From the NCBI GenBank assembly GCA_918026815.1, contig CAKJVC010000012.1, positions 2,728,001-2,792,000 on the forward strand: a stretch of 64,000 bases of DNA. The letters are read 5' to 3'. How positions within the stretch are numbered: the stretch's first letter is position 1; each line of letters opens with the position of its first letter. Shown piece by piece: positions 61,738-64,000 of this stretch. The position numbers and the translations under genes are program-made. The stretch comes from Chalara sp. BL73. Taxonomy: Eukaryota; Ascomycota; Leotiomycetes; Helotiales. The notes below the pieces were generated by a model that ran no database searches, was not told where the DNA came from, and saw only the letters and a list, made by a program, of their open reading frames with translations.

Positions 61738-62089
61738 TGTTACGCGTATTGCTAACAAGTTTGTGCTTTAAAAGCCTAAAGCTCGGTAAGTTTAGCTTAC
61801 ACAAAAAACCCTTAAATAAAAAGGTCACGTGATGAATCATGAATCATGCTATAATCCATAAGCCAACTAAATTATAGGTTCAGCAATGATCCAACTCCAC
61901 GTAGCTTTATATAAGTAAATAGCTTTTTTAGTAAATAAAAGCTTCGTGCTTAACTCAAATAGTATTTTTCAGTAGTATACTTGTTATTAGGATCTAGTTT
62001 CATATGTGATATACCTACTTCTCCCTAAACCAACCAACCTCGGACCAAGATTTTCTATCTATATTAAATTAGCCAGTAGGACCGTAACA
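61738..62089 (+). repeat. 3' LTR of the chromovirus
   Basis: 352 bp, starting TGTTACGCGT and ending CCGTAACA, directly followed by CTTAT. Its first about 235 bp are enriched in A/T compared with the 5' copy, and its last about 110 bp keep normal bases such as ACTTCTCCCTAAACC. It has about 35 bp (around 61835-61870, with GAATCATGAATCATG) missing from the 5' LTR. The A-rich stretch just before it (to 61737) is the expected position of the polypurine tract. Confidence 0.9.
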
Positions 62090-62094
62090 CTTAT
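62090..62094. repeat. target-site duplication, right copy (CTTAT)
   Basis: Matches 55636-55640 exactly and abuts the 3' LTR. Confidence 0.85.
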
Positions 62095-64000
62095 TTACAA
62101 ATACAACAGCTAGCTAAACGTACTAATAAACTAAATCCAGTAATTCAAGCTGTTTTTACGAATGTAGCTGTGTTTAACTTTGCAAATAAAACTTTACATT
62201 TTTTTTTAAAATTGCTCGTTAAAATTTAAAGTTCGAAATTGTCGAATAATATTTTACAAACTTTATAAACGTTATTTTAAAACTGTTGTTTTTTAATTAT
62301 CGATAAAAAATCTATAATTGACTTTAAAACTTTTGCTTTAATAAACTTGCAGTTGCAGCTTATTTTTTCAAGCTGTTTTTATATATATTTTAACAATTTG
62401 AACGTTTTAATATATAGTGATTTTTTTTAGCTATTGTTTGTTAAAAAAAAAGTTTTGTTTGCTACAACTATTACGAACGTTGCAGCTATAGCTAGTTAAA
62501 AAGTTTATTAATTTTTTACTTGTACGTTGCGTTTTACAAAAGTTATGCGTTTTACAAAAGTTATGCGTTTTACAAAAGTTATGCGTTTTACAAAAGTTAT
62601 GCGTTAACAAAACGAAAACGTTATTTCGATTAAATTTCGATTAGTATTACAAAAGTTACGTATTTCGAGTTTAACTAAAAAAAGCTAAAAGTTGTTATTT
62701 AGTCGAGTACAAAACTAGCTTTTTTTAAATGAAATTGCAACGTTCGACAATGCTTTACAGTTATATTTTATTAATATTCGAATACTAAAATACAACTACA
62801 ATACGTTTATAAACTTAAACGTGCTTATTAAAAAAATTACAGCTCGTTATTAAAAAGCCGATACTGCTAATACTACAAATAAAAAAACAAAAAAGCTAAC
62901 AGCTGAAATTTGCTTTTTTATTAAAGCTCGAATAATATTAACTTAAAACTTCTAAACAAAAATAAACTTAGTAAATAACACGTTAAACGTTGTATAAAAC
63001 ATTTTTTAACTAATTAAGCTTGTAAACGTTAACGACATGCTTAATTTTATACTAGTAAAATTCGATAATTATAACGAGCCAAAATTTAGTAATTGTAGCT
63101 TTAGTTTAATTCTAGTTTTTTTTGCTACACGTTATTTTAATTTAAATAATAAATCTTGTATTTGTACACAGTTTTTTTTACAGCTAATATATACTTTTAC
63201 AGTTTACAAAAACTAGAGTTTAATACTACTTCGAATAGTTACAAACTTGTTAAATCGAAAACATGCTTTTAAATTATTATACATAGTAATATTACAAGTA
63301 AAATCTTTACAAAGTATACTGTTTAAAATTGCGTTTTTATTTAATCGATTTGCAATTTTAAAATTTTAAGTTCGAAAAAATCGAAATTTAAACATAATTT
63401 ATAAAAGTTTACAAATTAAATAGCATTTTGTATTTTTTGTTTACTTAATATAAAAGCTGTAAACTTCAAAAACGCTACTTGTAAACTCGTAAAATACTAC
63501 TTGTAAATTTTTTTTTTTTGTTTACAATTTTTTTTTTTGATTTTATTTCTTTTTATTTAAAAAGCGGTAATTAAATTTTAAAAATTCTGCCGAATTAAAT
63601 AACTTATTTTAGCAAGCAGTTAATAAATATTTCGGTTTAAGTAATATTTATTACTTTTAACTTTTTTTATAACTACAATTTTTATTAACAATTACAATAC
63701 TTTTGCTTTTTAAATCTAATAGTTTAATTGTTATATTTTACTATGTCTAGTATATTATTTTTTATTTTTACTAATATTTTTTTTTTTTTTTTTGTTAATT
63801 TGAAATTATTAACTGTTATTTAGCTTTATTAACTTTTAATACTAAAAACTACAAAAATAAAATAATAATACTTAAAAAAATAAAGCGAATAATAATAGCA
63901 AAAAACGAAACATCGAAAAAAAACAGTATTATTAAAAAAAGCAAAACAAGTTAGTAAATTTAAATAATTTTACAGCTTATTACAAATTATATTAATTCGT
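62095..64000. other. AT-rich relic sequence, unidentified
   Basis: Continues the DNA interrupted by the chromovirus. It is dense in stops in all frames and carries one 18-bp tandem array. No recognisable domain could be traced. Confidence 0.5.
62529..62605. repeat. 18-bp tandem repeat, four copies plus a partial
   Basis: GCGTTTTACAAAAGTTAT is repeated identically at 62529, 62547, 62565 and 62583, followed by GCGTT. The copies are perfect although the surrounding DNA is heavily mutated. Confidence 0.95.

Larger units (their letters stand above)
55641..62089 (+). mobile_element. complete but mutated Ty3/Gypsy chromovirus
   Basis: The 6449-bp element is bounded by LTRs (55641-55957 and 61738-62089) and by CTTAT duplications. 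On the plus strand, read through stops, it holds gag (from ATG 55999), protease (near 57690), RT with YLND in place of YLDD (58320-58930), RNase H, integrase (about 59810-60620) and a chromodomain (to about 61080). The order and the chromodomain define a chromovirus, whose integrase tail targets marked chromatin. Frames are broken throughout by TAA/TAG/TGA from C-to-T and G-to-A changes, so it cannot move by itself. Between the chromodomain and the 3' LTR lies an antisense frame. Confidence 0.9.
46520..64000. other. AT-rich, RIP-like mutated repeat block
   Basis: From about 46.52 kb composition drops abruptly; A/T runs dominate and stop codons fill all frames. Within it lie relics of at least two Ty3/Gypsy elements and short islands of normal composition (about 47760-47850, 51600-52140, 55641-55850, 61960-62089). 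The changes between the two LTRs of the complete element are C-to-T and G-to-A transitions, as in repeat-induced point mutation. CG dinucleotides are conspicuously kept. No intact host gene was found. The parts 46.5-47.7, 52.2-55.6 and 62.1-64.0 kb hold further unidentified relic sequence. Confidence 0.9.

Noticed and set aside
46520..64000. Mitochondrial DNA insertion
   Set aside because: AT-richness fits, but the recognisable content is Ty3/Gypsy with LTRs and no mitochondrial gene is seen.
46520..64000. Centromere
   Set aside because: AT-rich relic DNA is compatible with one, but sequence alone cannot separate it from other heterochromatin.
1..64000. tRNA, rRNA genes and CRISPR arrays
   Set aside because: No complete cloverleaf with a T-loop motif, no rRNA segment and no spacer-repeat array were found by eye; the 18-bp tandem repeat has no spacers.

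Overview
The window looks like nuclear DNA of a filamentous ascomycete (Pezizomycotina, possibly a leotiomycete). The genes carry many 43-79 nt GT-AG introns. The families present are fungal: BimC kinesin-5, Zn2Cys6 and bZIP/DUF3425-type regulators, a 2EXR protein, LacA-type GH35 beta-galactosidase and a DHA1-type MFS transporter. The last 17.5 kb is an AT-rich, RIP-like block of retrotransposon relics. Exon-intron models were built by hand from reading frames, splice consensus and family motifs. No similarity search was run.

Layout. 1-8.3 kb is gene-poor, with one small glycine-rich 11-mer-repeat protein (2175-2544) and a doubtful thaumatin-like remnant near 5.9 kb. 8.3-16.4 kb is gene-dense: a secreted GMC oxidoreductase (minus), a PHAF1/UPF0183 protein (minus) and, divergent from it, a kinesin-5 (plus). 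16.4-21 kb is a long gene-free stretch with homopolymer tracts, ending in the pyrimidine-rich leader of a bZIP regulator (21091-22739). A convergent Zn2Cys6 regulator lies at 24434-26124. Then follow a 2EXR protein (minus), a pyridoxal-reductase-like aldo-keto reductase (minus), an 18-exon secreted beta-galactosidase (plus), an alpha/beta hydrolase (plus), an F-box-like protein with an acidic tail (minus), an MFS transporter (plus), and a pseudogene of the anhydro-N-acetylmuramic acid kinase family broken by four frameshifts (plus).

From about 46.5 kb to the end, base composition drops abruptly and no intact host gene is visible. Two Ty3/Gypsy elements can be recognised on the plus strand. 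One is an old relic (RT to integrase, about 48.6-51.0 kb). The other is a complete but mutated chromovirus at 55641-62089, with two LTRs, a 5-bp target duplication, gag, protease, RT, RNase H, integrase and chromodomain, plus an antisense cysteine-rich reading frame before the 3' LTR.

The genes do not form an obvious pathway or biosynthetic cluster; they read as ordinary euchromatin beside a repeat compartment. The most unusual signals are in the chromovirus: a complementary mutation mosaic between its LTRs, and the antisense reading frame.
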